A stretch of DNA of 64,000 bases from Metridium senile (lineage: Eukaryota; Cnidaria; Anthozoa; Actiniaria; Metridiidae), in contig OX459102.1 in NCBI GenBank assembly GCA_949775045.1, forward strand, positions 4,946,985 through 5,010,984. The letters are read 5' to 3'. The notes below the pieces were generated by a model that ran no database searches, had not been told where the DNA came from, and was given only the letters and a program-made list of their open reading frames with translations. Within the stretch, counting starts at the first letter, position 1, and the number at the start of each line of letters is the position of its first letter. Shown here piece after piece: positions 1 to 13,137 of the stretch. The translations under genes were made by a program, and so were the position numbers.

Positions 1-350
1 GATGTACAGCACTTATAAAAAGGTATGCATGATATGAATAAGGAATATATTGAAGTTTCGATATACTGGCCTGGAGGGGAGAATATTTCTACGGCCGGGA
101 TGGGGCAAGGGGCATGGGGCATGGGGGGGGGGGGGGGGGGAGAGGTTAGGATTAGGTTCGAGGGGGTGGAGGGGGAGTAAGGTTATGCTTTGGGGTTAAA
201 GGCGTGACTTGTTATTGGGGACAGACAGGCTAATGATATAAAGGGAACAAGAAAAACGTACGAAACGTACGTAATAAATCGTTCAGTTATATATTGAATG
301 ATAACGAAAGATTTTAAAACTCTAGGAATGAGGTACACATGCACCTTCAG
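1..350. other. Upstream/intronic sequence of TRAF-like gene
   Basis: No coding exon is recognisable here. A poly-G run lies at about 123-140 inside a G-rich stretch. The segment ends in a splice-acceptor-like CAG at 348-350, directly before the zinc-finger exon, so it is probably intron. Confidence 0.4.
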
Positions 351-506
351 AGCTGTGATGAGAGGCGGGTGGAGTGCCAAGTTGAGGGCTGCCACGTCTG
401 GGGGACGAAAAAAGAGTTGAGCCTACATACGAAGGAAAGTGCTGAACACCACGTAAAACTGTTGCAAGTCCACGAGGAAAAACTTAAGGACACTCTTTTG
501 AAAAAA
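351..506 (+). CDS. TRAF-like protein, zinc-finger exon (partial gene)
   Basis: The exon is open in frame from the acceptor at 349-350 to a donor (GTATGT) at 507 and ends in phase 0. It encodes Cys/His-spaced residues (SCDERRVECQVEGCHVWG, then a His-containing helix-like segment) that fit a TRAF-type zinc finger. A Lys/Glu-rich linker follows. TRAF-family adaptors bind receptor tails and regulate ubiquitin signalling in the cytoplasm. The exon joins in frame to the MATH exons at 975 and 1451, which supports it. The 5' part of the gene, where a RING finger would be expected, is outside the window, so the full architecture is unknown. Confidence 0.6.
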
Positions 507-974
507 GTATGTAATCATATCCAAACATAATAATCTAGTTTTACAGATATTTATCTTTCTATATTTTTAATGATAGTTTTTATATTCACATAACGTAACT
601 CACCACTGTATAATTTGTTTTTATAATATATAAACATATTAACACTTATTTCTTTATCAATATATTTAGATGATAAAGATCCTTTGATTGTATTCGTGGT
701 TTTTCAACCGTTTTATAAACTTTGACTGTAACCCTGATCATGGTCTGTTAGGCCCGAAAGCTTGGGAAATAATAAAAAAACATTTTGGTTGAAAAAACGT
801 TATACTATGAAATACTATGAATTATTATTATTTTTATTATTATTAATCATTACCCAACGGTAGCTCATATGCACAGAAAATGTGTATATTGTTGTTCCCT
901 TTCATTAATGGTAATGAGATTTAAAATGTCTATTTGTTAATGCATTGTTTTATTAGTATTTTTTGTCTTAATAG

Positions 975-1213
975 AACACACATGCGTTGGTACCTAGAAA
1001 AGGTAAAATTGAAAGCTTCACGTGGACAATTCCACATTTCAAAACAGAGGTGGTCAGAGTGAAGGAGATGAGTGATGGAGGACGAACACCTCTCGTCAGC
1101 GAAACATTCATTGCGCATGGGAGCAAATGGCGAGTACTTATATTTTTCAAGCCAACATGCAGCATATACCTACAGGTTCTGTCTGCGCTTTCGTGTTTAA
1201 CAGTTGGAATAAG
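975..1213 (+). CDS. TRAF-like protein, MATH-domain exon, first half
   Basis: The exon is bounded by an acceptor (TAG at 972-974) and an AAG/GTAAAG donor at 1214. It continues in phase from the zinc-finger exon. The translation contains GKIESFTWTIPHFKTE, a SETFIAHGSKWRVLIFF segment and IYLQVL. These are the usual landmarks of the MATH/TRAF-C beta-sandwich (aromatic F-W near the start, then G-x-KWR-hydrophobic). MATH domains bind receptor or substrate peptides and often trimerise. The exon ends with two bases of a split codon that the next exon completes. Confidence 0.65.
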
Positions 1214-1450
1214 GTAAAGTAGTTATGTAATGATAATTATAGATACTACGAATGATGAAGATGATATTGATTATGATTTTTTTGCTAAAGAGGGTTACAA
1301 TGCTGATAACAGTAATGGAATGGTAATGTGGTTGATGATGGTGGCGGGGGTAGTGATAAAAATGATAATCATAATGACTGGAATGTTAGGGTAATATTTC
1401 TTCCCGATTAGTGATTGATTTTAATATTATAATTTTTGACACTTCTTTAG

Positions 1451-1637
1451 ATTTGTTATACAAGGCTCCGACCCAACAACTGACAAAGTAATCACTCTGG
1501 CTACCTTTCGCATGCAGGAAGGGGAAATGTTTGGAGAGAATGTTCCCCTTGCCACACTTGAAGAAAAGGCAGAATTGACCGGTCAGACATTGACCATGAA
1601 AATTATAATCGAGACTGTTTGTTATAAGTTGGAATAA
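1451..1637 (+). CDS. TRAF-like protein, terminal MATH exon
   Basis: The exon starts after a pyrimidine-rich acceptor (TTCTTTAG, 1443-1450). Its first base completes an Arg codon with the AG that ends the previous exon. The frame reads through FVIQGSDPTTDKVITLATF, GEMFGENVPLATLEE and LTMKIIIETVCYKLE to a TAA at 1635-1637. This matches the C-terminal strands of a MATH domain, where the protein usually ends. Overlapping AATAAA signals lie at 1790-1799. The three exons with matching phases make this the most secure host gene in the left part of the window. Confidence 0.65.
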
Positions 1638-1789
1638 CAACTCCATCAGCATGTTTTTTTTAGTTCAATATCTCAAGCATAAGAGAAGAGAATGAGAAAC
1701 TAAAAGGAGCAGAGAATTGCAATTGTTGTTCATAAAACAATATAACCTGTGAAGCAACCAATATATCATTTTTGTATAGATATTAATTG

Positions 1790-1799
1790 AATAAATAAA
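1790..1799 (+). terminator. Polyadenylation signal of TRAF-like gene
   Basis: Two overlapping AATAAA hexamers lie about 150 bases after the TAA stop of the MATH exon. Confidence 0.5.
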
Positions 1800-2270
1800 A
1801 CTGTCTGTGTGAATATAATTGTGTTCATTACAAAAGATAAATAAGAGATTTTTGTCATGTTTCTCTTTCTAATTTCTTCTCTTCCAGTAATCCCTTTTCC
1901 CTTCTTTTCTTCTCTAAAATAAATTATTTCCAATACTCTTTTTTATTCTGAGGGCCTTCTCCCTTCTCTTTGTGCGCCCCACCCAAAAGCGAAGTGAGAG
2001 GAACCTGGGAACGAGGTTGATTCAAAATTTAGATATTTAAGAATTGGAATAAACGGAAACAAATGTAGGAGTATTAAAGCAGCAGTCATTTAATTCCTTC
2101 TCCCATGCATTTCCCAGTGTTATTATTATTAAATTTCTTTCAGTTTGGATTTTCGCTCCGTACCTGTAAGGTAGAAGGGGGGGGGGGGGGGGGGGGGGTC
2201 TTTTTTGCATTATTGAGTGCTTTGGGAAAAAAAAACGTGAAAAAATAAATTCTTAAAAGTATAAGATTTC
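1800..2270. other. Intergenic, no gene seen
   Basis: Contains a poly-G run at about 2177-2198 and an 'AACCTGGGAACGAGGTTG' motif near 2003-2020 that looks like the end of a dispersed repeat. No coding signal is seen. Confidence 0.4.
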
Positions 2271-2590
2271 AGACCTCGCAAATGCATTATCGATATCGAA
2301 AATACTCAGACCTCGGTAATATAATGCAGGTTATTTTCTGACCTCGATATTACGATTTCAGACCACGCAAATGTATTATTGATATCGAAAATACTCAGAC
2401 CTCGATAATAGATTGTAGTTATTTTCTGACCTCGATAATACGATTTCAGACCTCGATAATGCGGGATTTTCAAACTCCAATTCGATAATAGAATTATCGA
2501 CATCGACAATAAATCATCTTCGCATTTGAATTACCAAGACCTTGACAATACAATTATCAATATCGATAATTGTATAACCGATATAGACAA
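2270..2590. repeat. Degenerate TCGATAAT-rich repeat
   Basis: Many imperfect copies of 'CAGACCTCGATAATACGATTT'-like words and of the near-palindromic ATCGATAAT recur every 30-60 bases. The pattern fits a decayed satellite or foldback. Confidence 0.5.
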
Positions 2591-5539
2591 TAGTCCGGAT
2601 CAATTTTGAACGGTTCCGTACGCCATACTAACCGGTATCTACTTTGAGTTAAGTGCTGCTGTTTTAAGGTAATTTCTTGGCTATTATCGCAGTAGTTCCC
2701 TCTAGATCGTTAATGTCAAGGTGATGGATGATGGACCACGATATAGTCAATGGAAATTGCCATGGCAACTCGCTGTAGGAAATAATAATGGCATTAATCC
2801 AAAACTACATCGAAAGGGGCTTTTCGTGGACACGAATGACGCACACAGGAGCCCTTAAAATGAAAGAAAATCTTCAAACAAAAGCGAAATGAAATGTTGT
2901 TTGTGCGAGTATCATAAAGTCCCATATTTTCGTTTAGAAAGATTAACTCGAACTCCCGGCCCTGTCTTCCGAGTTGAAGTTCAAAATATTCTTCAACTTA
3001 AATAGCGAGACAAAAGATGGCTACTTAATTAGAAAGGATAATCAGAAAACGAATCAATGTATTGTCTAATCATCGATTCAATGATATAGAAGAGAGATTG
3101 GTATCTAAGGGGAAATCATATGCATAACAAAAACACATGACTTTCACAAAAACAAACATTTGCTAATCAAGTGTTTTCAGATTTGGCAAATATTGACGGT
3201 GATTTGTCTAGTAACAGCGATTTATTAACGACGATATAGTCAACTCGTCAATATAATTTGCAGCTGTAGATTGTAGTAGGAATCAAGGTACACTACTCAA
3301 CCGGAATATACAAAATAACGTACAAATTTCAATTAAGATAAATATAACTAGTATCATTTATTTGTAAATGCTTTAACTGTTTAACTTAAAAAATGATGTA
3401 CTTGTATTTGAGTAATGTAAATAAATGAATAGAAGAACGAATGAATGGATAAATCAATTAATAAATCAATGAACAGAGTTAATAAATGAACGAATTGATA
3501 GATGATCATGAATGAATTGATAAATGAATGAATGAATAAATGGCTAAATAAACACTTTTTTTTCTTTCTTTTTCTTTTCTTTAATTTTATGATGAACATG
3601 ATGATGAATTAATTATGGTTATGATGGTTATATAACAATTGATAGATAAAACTGCTTAATTTCTCAATTAGATCTCATTTCAAGTCAATTATACGACTGT
3701 GGCTTATCATTTTAATCCGCTCTACTTTAAAGTTTATCCAGGAAAAGAATGAAATAGTGGATGAAAAAAAAAAATACACGCAAATTAAAAAAGAAAATGC
3801 TTTTCAAACTGACGTTCAATTAGTTCGGGGAAGTCTAAAATATTGCATTTTTTCCCCTGCTCTCAAGACTTCTCAACTCAAGTACTTTGAAATGTAAGAT
3901 AACTAGCGGTTAAACAATTAAACAAGTGTGGGCTGCGTCGGTTTTACTGTAAAAATTGGAGTAAAAATCATTGCACGAGAAATAGCAATTCAATTTACTG
4001 ATAAATGTTTGCGTGGGCAGTTTGCACAATTCAACTAACAGTGCAAATTGAGTCGATTTTCTAATGTAACGGTTATCAGTACAGAAAAAAAAATATCTAC
4101 ACCAGTAAAAAAGTATCTTTTCATCGTGAAAAAAAAAGTGTCATTTTTTATTTTGCGTCACTTAAATTGCGTCTTTGCTCCAGTCGAGCTAAAAGTGTCA
4201 GTCTAAATTGGTTGGCCTCTTTCCTATAAAAACAATTGTTGTTACAAAACACTCAGACTATCAAGCGTTTTCAAGCACGTTTTGACTATTTAAACGACGT
4301 CTTTGTTAGGGTATTTTACAGGCATCATCGATGTAAGTATTGACAGATGTACCTGCCCTTCGTGGCTTAATACATGACTCCTTCTGCACTAATGGAAATT
4401 GTCGCTGACTGTCCAAAAATACCTAGCCATATATGAATCAAAGCAACCGCGTAATTGCAGGAATTGAATCAAAATAAATGCTATTTTAAATGTAATTTTT
4501 TTTTCATAAATATATTTTATATTTTTCATCACTCCGACGAAGGGCTATAAAAGCTCTAAACGTCACTAAAGTTAAGTCAACATTTTTTTTACGGTGCTAC
4601 AAATTTCATTATATTACCTATCGTTTATATCAAACACCGACGCATACTAGTTTACTCGCTAGTTTCTATTTATTTTTCATCAATTGTAAATTTAAACTCG
4701 GTATTTTACAAAGTTTTTTCATTGTTTTTTTAAAATTTTCAAAAGTACATGCACCGTAAAGGAATTTTTGGTGATGGAGCAGAACTTGTTGAGTTCTAAG
4801 AAACATCCAAACAATCTGCCTATTCTCCATATTCTAAATCCCACAATCCTTTCCGTCCTGGAATGGCTTCAGTTGCTTTGGAAAACCTTTTGAAAGAGGT
4901 TTGCCCGCCCCTTTAACGTCAAGAAAAAGGTCACCGACCACTTTCAACCATCGGAAAAGATTTTAAAAGCACCATTAATCTTATGACTAAATGCTACATT
5001 GAAAACTAACTTCCGGTACTGAAACAATAAAATGATATTTGTCAGTTGAATGGAGATTATCTTTTTTCAATATAAGGAAATTTGCTAAAAACAAATTAAA
5101 AACATGTTTTGAACCTTTGAATCTCTCGGCATGAATTTGCGAAAAGGTTTGCTTTTTTTTTTTTTTTTTTTGTTATTGTTTAATGATAGGATTTGTTTCT
5201 TAGCATAGGTAGCTAGGTCACTCCACAACGGAATATTAAACATTGAATATATGACCTGATTTCTAGATCTAACTATAATACTATAGTAATAACTATTTTA
5301 AGCGAAAGTTTCTTTATTAAAATCTTAAGTGGAATATTTGATAACAACTGTTCCCATTTATTCATTTTTTTTTTATGTTAAAAGCACTTCTCTGACCACA
5401 TACCCCCAGGCAATCAGTTGCGGGTTAAAAAACAGTCAACTCGACACGCGCAAGCTATCAACTGTAGCAATTGACCAGAATATATTACAGGAAATGGCTA
5501 ATCTTAAACGTAATCAATAAACTCACTAACAAAATGTAA
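2591..5539. other. Intergenic, no supported gene
   Basis: No convincing exon. It holds AT-rich simple sequence (a GAATGAAT-like stretch at 3420-3545) and one copy of a dispersed repeat at about 4525-4680. That repeat has the words 'CTCCGACGAAGGGCT' and 'ACTAGTTTACTCGCTAGTTT' and recurs at about 12590-12665, with a related inverted piece near 6980-7065. Confidence 0.4.
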
Positions 5540-6480
5540 TAGCTAAAGTGAAATAGGCAAATAAGCACAAAAAGCAATGGGATTAAAGACTACTAATGTT
5601 TATAAGTCTTTTAAATATACTATCTATTTGACAAGGTGTATTAGTCTAATATCTATTTCACTGGTTTAGTGCCTTCACTATAGAGTGAAGGAATTCAACC
5701 CGTGAAATAGAAATTGCTTGCTAAAGTGTAATAGTCAAATAGACACAAAAGAAAACAATGGAATTAAAGGACTAGTCTGGGACCTAAACTCGCCTTAACT
5801 CGCAGCGAGTTTGGGCGAGTTAAGGCGAGTTAAGGCGAGTTAAGGGAAAATCAAAATTTCAATGCTGTGAGTTGAGGCGAGTTAAGGCGAGTTAAGGAAA
5901 AATCCCATAATTTGGAGTGACACTAAAACAACATGACTTATATGTGTATATTTCAGCTTTGTGAGATGAGGTTAAGGCAATTCCCTGTGCATTATGACAT
6001 TGAGTAATTTACTGCGAGCTTGTGCGAATTAATGCGAGTTTGTGCGAGTTAATGCGAGTTTGCGCGAGTTAAGGCGAGTTAAGGTCCCAGACTAGGCCTA
6101 ATTGAAGACTGCTAAGGTGTATAAGTCTAATATCTATTTCACGGGTTAGAGTGGTTTTCATTAACCCGTGAAACAAAGTGTAATAGGGAAAGAGTAATAA
6201 AGTGTATTAATGTGTAATAGTGCTATTGAACAAATGATTATAAAACACAAAGTTAAAGTTAAAGTGTAATAAAATGTAATAAAGCATATTACGCTAAACT
6301 GTGTTTCAAGGGTTAATGAGAACCACTCTAAATGACTTCACTCTACTAAGGTGTATTAGTCTAACATCTATTACACTGGTTTAGTGCCTTCACTCTACTA
6401 AGGTGTATTAGTCTAATATCTATTACACTGGTTTAGTGCCTTCACTCTACTAAGGTGTATTAGTCTAAATTTCACAATTG
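5540..6480. repeat. Tandem/dispersed GTATTAGTCTAATATC repeat family
   Basis: A roughly 54-base unit containing 'AAGGTGTATTAGTCTAATAT' and 'CACTGGTTTAGTGCCTTCAC' is repeated. Close tandem copies lie at 6349-6470 and older copies at 5600-5760 and 6115-6200. A foldback element has inserted in the middle (5771-6096). Confidence 0.65.
5771..6096. mobile_element. Foldback/MITE with GCGAGTTAAG subrepeats
   Basis: The ends are inverted copies of CTAGTCTGGGACCT / AGGTCCCAGACTAG. The interior is a run of GGCGAGTTAA units in one orientation, with reverse-complement units at the left end. No ORF. It is nested inside the older tandem repeat family. Confidence 0.65.
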
Positions 6481-7859
6481 ATTTGTTTTCGTTATATTAT
6501 TATTTTTTTCCGTAGTATTTTATTTCCTATTCTATTGTTTCTGTTTTATGCTATCTTCCTGTAATAATCACGTCTAATCGGCCCGTTTCCCTCTCTTTCT
6601 CTCTCCTTCCGATGACGTCACAACAATATCCGAGGCTGAAAGTTCAAGTTTATCAGGCTCACTATGGGCCAAGCCCGTATTTCTATTCACCGGAAATAAT
6701 GGCTTATAATCGGCCAGTAGTTATAACGATTTGTCTCTCCACTTGAATTTGAAATTATCGCAACTAAACAACCCTCAAGAACTATACTTTTATCAATACA
6801 ATGATCCGCTGTTTTTGCTTCTTGTTGTATTTCAGCATGTCTGGCTATTTGACACACTGGCCTACGCAAATTAAAACAAAGAACTGTAATTGGAAAATAT
6901 TAAAGTTGTCCTTCAGTAGCATTGTGTGTAATTATAAGAGTTGATTTATGGCCATATACTACTGTTTTTTATTTAAATCTTAAGCTTTCGTCGGACACCG
7001 ACATCATATATCAGAAGAGTGAAAAACATTTTACTGTAAATGGTAACTAGCGAGAAAACTAGTACAGATAGAGAACTGATAGAAGAAAAGACAGTCTTGG
7101 TTCAGAGGTAAACTCTGCCTTTTCGCTCTCCCTCTCAATGAAATGCTTATAGATTCCTTTACATGTGAAGCAAAATTAATGCAATATCGATTTGGCTAAG
7201 GGTTTCAGTCAAAGAAAACTATATGTTTACTTTAATTTGAAAAGCAAAAGATTGTTTAGTCTTGTATTTCAGTGCAAATGTCATATCGATTTTGTACAGG
7301 ATTGGAAACTATCATTAATATCATTGGGTTTTTCTGTTTGTGGGTGTTCAGTTTGCTTTAATCATAGTTAATATTAACTATGCTTTAAGTATAGTTTAAT
7401 AAACGAGCAGGAGTGTTTTTGCTTTTTCTGTCAGTTTCTGTGTTTGTGTATCTTGTGTGCTCAATGTTGTTTTTGTCAGTTCGTATGTGTTTTTTTTAGA
7501 ACAAAAGATTGACTTATTTCATAACCGTCTCAGTTTAAAGGATTTAGCTCTATTCAAAAATCTTTTTATCCTTCTCAAAATAGCAGCAAACCTTAGTGCC
7601 CTTGTCCTGTGCCTTCAATTAAGGGATCACCACAAAAAGGCGCGAACAACTGGCGGCTGCGAGACTGACAGAACCAAATCCGGTTTGTTAAACAAATTCA
7701 AATAACGGCACGAGCCGGGCTAGACAGCCATCCTGCTCTACTTCCTGAACTAAGACTTTGTATAGCTCAGCACATTATAATGGATGAGTAATTATTGAAT
7801 GTTTTATGAAGTAGTTTGAAATTGCTGAGCGTTTACTTTTAAACTGGCAGCTTGTAAGT
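6481..7859. other. Intergenic, no supported gene
   Basis: AT-rich sequence with no exon-like segment. It carries a diverged copy of the 'CTTTCGTCGGACACCGAC ... CTAGCGAG' dispersed repeat near 6985-7060. Confidence 0.4.
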
Positions 7860-8110
7860 TTTGTACAGTGTTAAAAGTAGTGTCATTTACTGACGTTTTG
7901 GACGTTTGCCGGAGTATTGAATGGTAACTTATACACCGTATAAAAGAGAGTGTTATTGACGTTTTGGACGTTAATTCTTTGTCATAGTAAAAATGGTAAC
8001 TTATACAGCGTATAAAAAGAATGTGAATACTTAACTTACTGACGTTTAGGACATTAATCCTTCGTCATATTAAAAGTGGTATCTTATACAACCTCAAAGA
8101 GAGTACAAAT
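7860..8110. repeat. Diverged ~75-bp tandem repeat
   Basis: Three imperfect units carry the words 'TTACTGACGTTTTGGACGTT', 'TTCGTCAT' and 'GGTAACTTATACA'. The first word is shared with the dispersed repeat copy at 12590-12665. Confidence 0.55.
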
Positions 8111-9283
8111 ACCACTTCTGGTGAAAGAAAAATTGCAATTTTTAATACGAGTAATAATTTCATACCAAGCCGGTATCTAAAATTATTCGGCAGCGAAAAA
8201 TCTTTAATCGAACCCCGCAAAAAAAAAAAAAATACCTTTACGGTTTTTTTTTGAAATCAGGAAAACAATCTGTTAGAGTCAGCTACACTGAAAAACAGCA
8301 GCAGTTAATATTTTCCATAAGGTTTTATGTTGGGTAAGTCATGACGTACGTTTCCTCTCGGATATGTTTTTAATGGAATCAGGATAGAACAGCTCAGTCT
8401 TAGAAAAGTCAAAAAAATGTGTATGCAAGAATGCGAAAAATATATATATCACAGTTATACGGGTTTTTTCTTTTCCTTTTAACTAAATTACAGGATCGAT
8501 AGAAACTTCAAATATCACTCTGTTGTGATTGATAAAATCATATAGAAAAAAAACCATTACTATGAATGCATGGCATTTTAATTCAAACAAAACTATTTTT
8601 TATAATTGGGGCTTTTATCGTTCAAAATAAACTTTGTATATTAAAGTAATAAGTAAACATTTTTTGACTAAATTACAGTGGAAGGTAAGAATAGTAATTA
8701 TAAAAATCAACTTTTGTGAAAAATAAAATCATAGAAAAAAAATCATTATTATGAATACATGACTTATCGTCAGCAACTTTATTTCAAACTTTATTCGATT
8801 TTAAAATTGTCTTTTATCGCTGAAAATAAACCCAAAACCATGACACAGCATGAAAATAATCAACAATGAATAGATATAATACGCCACTGGAGAGGTAGAA
8901 AACCCCCTTGAATGTCTTAATGTGATGTTTGGCTTAATGAGCCCGCTGTTTTCTGGTGCGTAGCGGACAGGCCTAGACATGTTAAAGCCTTGCGTGTGCC
9001 ACAGATAAGGGCTGCATTTATATCACAGGCAGCTCAAGCTTTCATATAAGCCTATTGAGACAATAATTCAGTAATCGCTCAATATTGCTCCAAATGACTT
9101 GAAACTTAAAAATAACAATAAACAATAAACACCTAAAACACAAGACAGAACCGAGAAAGTTTATTTTTATTATTTTAACATATTTTGTATATTATTAAGA
9201 TCGCCATATATTCTTTTATAGAGGGTCTATATGAGAGCACAGATTGATAGCTTGGGCTACCTGTGGCGTTATAAGCTTAATTT
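8111..9283. other. Intergenic, no gene seen
   Basis: AT-rich. Two diverged copies of an 'AAAATCATAGAAAAAAAATCATT' segment occur near 8535 and 8725. No coding signal. Confidence 0.4.
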
Positions 9284-9411
9284 TTACAGTGCGAATCACA
9301 AAACCGTGGGCACCCAGAAATATTTAAGAAATCGTTTATTGTTCCTTGAACAACTCACAAACAACTCTAAAATATTTCTGGATGCCCACGGTTTTTTGGT
9401 TCGCACTGTAA
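9284..9411. mobile_element. Short foldback element (MITE-like)
   Basis: Near-perfect inverted arms of about 40 bases begin TTACAGTGCGAA and end TTCGCACTGTAA, and both contain CCGTGGGCA / TGCCCACGG. The spacer is about 40 bases. It is too small to code for anything. Confidence 0.7.
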
Positions 9412-12400
9412 TGGTAAAGCAAAAACCTCGAGCGGAAATACTATATCCATGAAATAAAATAAAATTGCTGTGTAATAGTTAGTTTAATAATTTTAAAAAT
9501 GACCTTTTTTCACTATCAAACACAAGTTAGTTTCTTGATATTTGAAGTTTTTATTGTGTTTTATCGTCATTTTTTCTTAGTCGATAGCTCACATAGCTAA
9601 AATACGTCTAAATGACTTCAAAATGCGATATGTATTAAAGGCTTCAAAAATGAATAAGTTACATGGATTAACAAGTCCATTGAACACAATTTTTATAATT
9701 TCAAGCATATTTGTCTTCATTTTAGATACAAACTCATTGCTTGGGCTGCCTGTGGTAATTCTTTTTAATTGTTTGCTCGGCTGATGAATTCGTTTGAGAG
9801 TAAAAAAACGGTCGAAGGACTATGAGCTCGGATTATCGAGGTTGTCATTTATTTCAGCTCGATTTAAAGGCTACAAATGTTTGTATTTCATCCGTTCGTT
9901 CGATATAACGAGGTTTCTCTGTAAGACCTAGTATAGACCTGTAAGATCGTTTATAATTAATGTATTTTTTCTAATTTAGTAATAATTAGCTATAGGGACG
10001 TTCTAAAAATGATAAAAGTGAAAAAACTAAACTAAATAATCAATTAAACTATAGATGGTATTTATTGTTTTATTGAGGCACTTTTGTTGCATAACAAGAA
10101 TTAGAATGACATGTGAAAATAACCACAACGAGGCTAGACTACGAGTAGTCCTTCTTTTTCCCTCCAGAATCAGTAATTTAAGAAAACGAGTGTTGCGGGA
10201 TTCCTGTGGATAAACAATTTCCCTCATATAGTGTTTTTTATGTTATATAAATTGTTATGTAGGAGTATCTGAATGATGAATGTATTCTCATTGAGAACTA
10301 ACTGATAATATATTTATAAAACATTTTTATTGCATTGATTTTAAATTTGGTCATATTCAGACTCAACTTATATTTTTTTCAAATTACCCAATAAATCTTG
10401 AAGCCTTTCATATATAAGAACCAGTCTAATTTTTTAGGCTAAAGTGGTTCGTTTTTAACAGGTGCTTAAAAAAGCAAATTTTAGCCTAGTGGTTCTTAAT
10501 CCACTGGTTCTTAATATGCGGGTTTTTACTGTATCTACAATTATTTTGTTTGATCTCAAAAACTATTTATTTTGAAATTTGTGGCCCCGGTTTCAGTGGT
10601 CGCTTTTAAGCATAAAGATAAACTGAATAAACAAAATTAAACCTATTGGTCCTGAGTACGTGATATTGAACAACAGTTTTAATCCCTTTCTAAGTAAATA
10701 TGTATTTGGAGAGTAAGGTTGCTCGTGCAGAACCAGCAGTCAAAACGCATCCCATTTAAGACCCGTTGTCACTAATACTAGCATACACCGCGCAAAAGAC
10801 TGAATTTCGTGGACCATTTATTTAGACATGCATTTTAATCATATATCTTACGATGTAAGTACTTGGCATTTAAGCTCATAATAAATCAATTATCGTTTTG
10901 GGATATTTGTTAACTCTTGATACGAAGGACTGCGATTAAATTAGAACACAATACAAATACACAACGTAAAGCATGCCGGTAAGTGACAATGGGTTATAAT
11001 ATAGATTATCTTTAGGTACTAGAGTACATATAGAAACACGCAATGTTTGCTGTTTGTGTTTCCAAGGTAACGATATAGGTCTAATCTGTGGTCCAGTGTC
11101 TTGTGATGTTGCTGCAGCATTGTATACAAGATAGATAGGTTTGTGTGTAAAGGGGCAATATATTTAATTTGGCGGTATTGGAGGGTTTTATGCAATTTTG
11201 GACAGCAAAAGACAATTAACTTTGGATTGATAGAATGGCCATTATTGAATTGCAACACAAGATGAAAATCATTTGGGAATAGGGAAAGTGTGTGTGTGGG
11301 GGGGAGGGGGTGAGGGGGGTGTGGGGGAATTCATTCAAAGATGCATTGAAAATAACACTAAAAATATAGATATTTTTGAGCATTTTGACTAACGATAATA
11401 TGTTTGGCGTTTGATTCTTTAGCGGATAAAAATATGTAAAACAACACATTCCAGTCAGCATATCATCTAATAAAATAAAACCAAATTATTTCGTCATTAA
11501 CGGTTAAATATTTTGACGGTTCAAATTTGTTTTGTTTTTATGCTTGACGGTTCACCCCATATAGAGACACTCTTAGTTAGACCAACTCAGTGTAAACCGC
11601 AACCAACCACTTAGGGTGAGCCTAACTTGGGGCAAACCATTTGCATCTCACAGTTAACCGTTGTCTGTCAACAGTACAGCTGTTTATCAGGCTGCGTACC
11701 ACTGCAAGGGTTAACCAGCATCATCAATTGATCTTTCTTCCAGTGTGGAGTGCACTTGGCGAAAAGTGTGTCACCATTTGATGTAGGTGGATCTCACAGC
11801 TGGATTGTTTGTATTGTTATTTTATTTATTATTTTTTTAGGGGGGGGGGGGGGGGGCATTAATCCTATATTTTTACTACACGGGTATGTGCCCAAATTAT
11901 CTTTTACATGATCTTGAATTGTTAAAACAGATCGTCTAATTCATTCTTTTGCGTGTCTTAAATAGCGTATAAATGATGACTTTGCGCACTCTGTTTGAGT
12001 ATATATGAGTGTTTATACTTTCAAAGAACAGAGACACACGCAGCTTATTATAGTATAAAAATGTTTATATTTTTAGTGCTTCTCGAGTGATGTAGAGCAC
12101 ATTATAATTTCAATAAAGAACCTTTTGCAACCGTCGGGTTGTCTTGTGTTCTATACTTGCTATTACACCTTGACTATTATACACCCTTTTTCAAAACCCG
12201 ATTGTCGTCGCAATCAAAGTATGAGTCCACACTCTAAAGCATGCAAAGGATGCCGGTATTTTCATATTTCATATTCATATTAATGCAACTGTTTAATTCA
12301 GTTTCGATACTTGACGCTTCTTAAATTTTAGCCGAGATGGCATGTCATATTCATCAGCGCAAAGCTCATTAGCACGTTATTTTACTGATAGCATGTTAAA

Positions 12401-13137
12401 ATGCCTTTTGTGAAATCGTTTTGAATATAATTTTTTCTAAATTATATGTTTTGGTATTTAAACTTCCAAATTATTAACGATAGGTTATAGATCTTCTTCT
12501 GGGTTTTCTTCGGCAGTCCATCTATGTCGATGAATAACATTTGTAACACCATAAAAAATTGCAACACCGTAAAAAAGTGTTAACTTAACTTTACTGACGT
12601 TTCGAGGTTTAGCTCTTCGTCGGAGCCTATACTAGTTTACTCGCTAGTTTCCATTTATCTTTCAAATTATTCTAGCTGTTTGAATAATGATCGTTACTCA
12701 GTGAGGCAGAGCCAGTTCGCGTGCAAGCAAACCACTGTGACGTGGTCGCGTGCTCAGTGTGTTCTACTTCGATTCACTCCATAAGTCTCAATCCAAAGCC
12801 AAGCAAAGGATTTTATAACTATATTAACACTGCAAGAGACAAATGGATGACTGTAACAGCAAGATGTCCGCTGTAAACTAATCTCTTATTTGAATTACAA
12901 GGACTAATACTTCGAGGATACAATTAATTGCAAGAACGTTGTCAATACTTTTGTAATTTAGTGGGAAAGAAATTAATCAAAAGACAAAAGAAGATCACTT
13001 CAAGCTGAATCGTTCAATTCTTTTGTTATTCCTTTCTTTGTAAATTACTAATGCTCTTTTTGCATGTGACAACATTCTTCCAATAAGGTGTATTAAAGAA
13101 TATCAAAAATCATAAAAATCGACACTTCTAATTTAGA
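9412..13137. other. Intergenic, no supported gene
   Basis: No exon is recognised on either strand. It contains a poly-G run (11840-11856), a G-rich stretch at 11288-11328, a 'GGTTCTTAA...GCGGGTTTTTACTGTA' repeat end near 10500-10535, and a dispersed repeat copy at 12590-12665 ('CTGACGTTTCGAGGTTTAGC', then ACTAGTTTACTCGCTAG). Confidence 0.4.

Noticed and set aside
4740..5040. Possible decayed recombinase or RT fragment (e.g. a PYSKSHNPFRPGMASVALEN-like reading)
   Set aside because: Several frames, stops and no motif that I can name; too weak to annotate.
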